This document shows, piece after piece, positions 63,690-64,000 of a stretch of 64,000 bases of DNA. Every line of letters starts with the position of its first letter. The stretch's first letter is position 1. The notes under the pieces were generated by a model that was not told the origin of the DNA, did no database searches, and was given only the letters and a program-made list of their open reading frames with translations. A program made the position numbers and the translations under genes. Source of the stretch: Glandiceps talaboti (taxonomy: Eukaryota; Hemichordata; Enteropneusta; Spengelidae); the NCBI RefSeq assembly GCF_964340395.1, contig NC_135558.1, positions 9,716,501 to 9,780,500 of the forward strand, in the 5' to 3' direction.

Positions 63690-63805
63690 ATATGGTATAG
63701 AGAAAAAGTTGATTCAGAACAAGAGAATGATCATGTGAAATTGTTATGTCTCCATTGATAAGATAACACTAATGTAAGAACCTGGGATTAAAACTCAGTG
63801 GCCTT
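63690..63805. repeat. Dispersed repeat shared with 58500-58625
   Basis: Second copy, with CTCCATTGATAAGATAACAC and GAACCTGGGATTAAAACTC. Confidence 0.7.
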
Positions 63806-64000
63806 ACAAGATGATTTTGATGAAATCTTACTGACCTTTATTTTATACAAGGATTCTGTGCAAATTATGATGTAATGTACTTTGCCAGGTAATAGTGCAT
63901 CAACCCACCCCCACCCCCATCCCCATCCCCTTGATGTGGGGTTCTAGAACTTTTACAGTAAATTATGTGGAATGTGTTGTAGAGCGGCTCCATCATTTTG

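Overview
This is a eukaryotic genomic window, AT-rich, with long introns, GT-AG splicing, many microsatellites, minisatellites and short dispersed repeats. The intron/repeat style (tRNA-derived SINEs, frequent TACATGTA palindromes, foldback MITE-like elements) suggests a marine invertebrate animal. I cannot fix the phylum from the sequence alone.

One protein-coding gene dominates. It runs on the minus strand from about 49,085 (inferred promoter and untranslated first exon) down to a stop codon at 6,814. I reconstructed 16 coding exons (25,229 down to 6,814). All have consensus splice sites and every exon-exon phase is compatible, giving one continuous 1,926-residue reading frame (5,781 nt with stop). 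The protein resembles AKNA, the large disordered coiled-coil centrosome/microtubule-organising protein first described as an AT-hook factor. The basis is a conserved helix ending LRLGAKINL across the exon 2/3 junction and a DSGFVGSEGSR motif. It also has an acidic N-terminal repeat, an 18-copy GRxTP array, a duplicated helix and a CxxC/HxH cluster.

Layout: 1-6,800 is downstream flank and possible 3' UTR with a SINE and small repeats. 6,814-25,248 holds the coding exons and introns, including a 90-bp tandem array at 8.57-9.66 kb and two 37-bp arrays at 16.5-16.9 kb. 25,249-48,926 is an inferred ~23.7-kb first intron, full of TACATGTA repeats and a family of ~90-bp foldback elements, with two candidate alternative first exons. 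About 48,927-49,130 is a candidate promoter/first exon. 49.4-64 kb is upstream flank with no gene I can support. It is built largely of tandem arrays (54, 104, ~125 and 157 bp), microsatellites and at least three foldback or inverted-repeat elements, one nested in a ~1.4-kb element with 13-bp terminal inverted repeats.

No rRNA, functional tRNA, CRISPR, operon or plasmid feature was seen. Most open frames outside the gene are chance or microsatellite frames.
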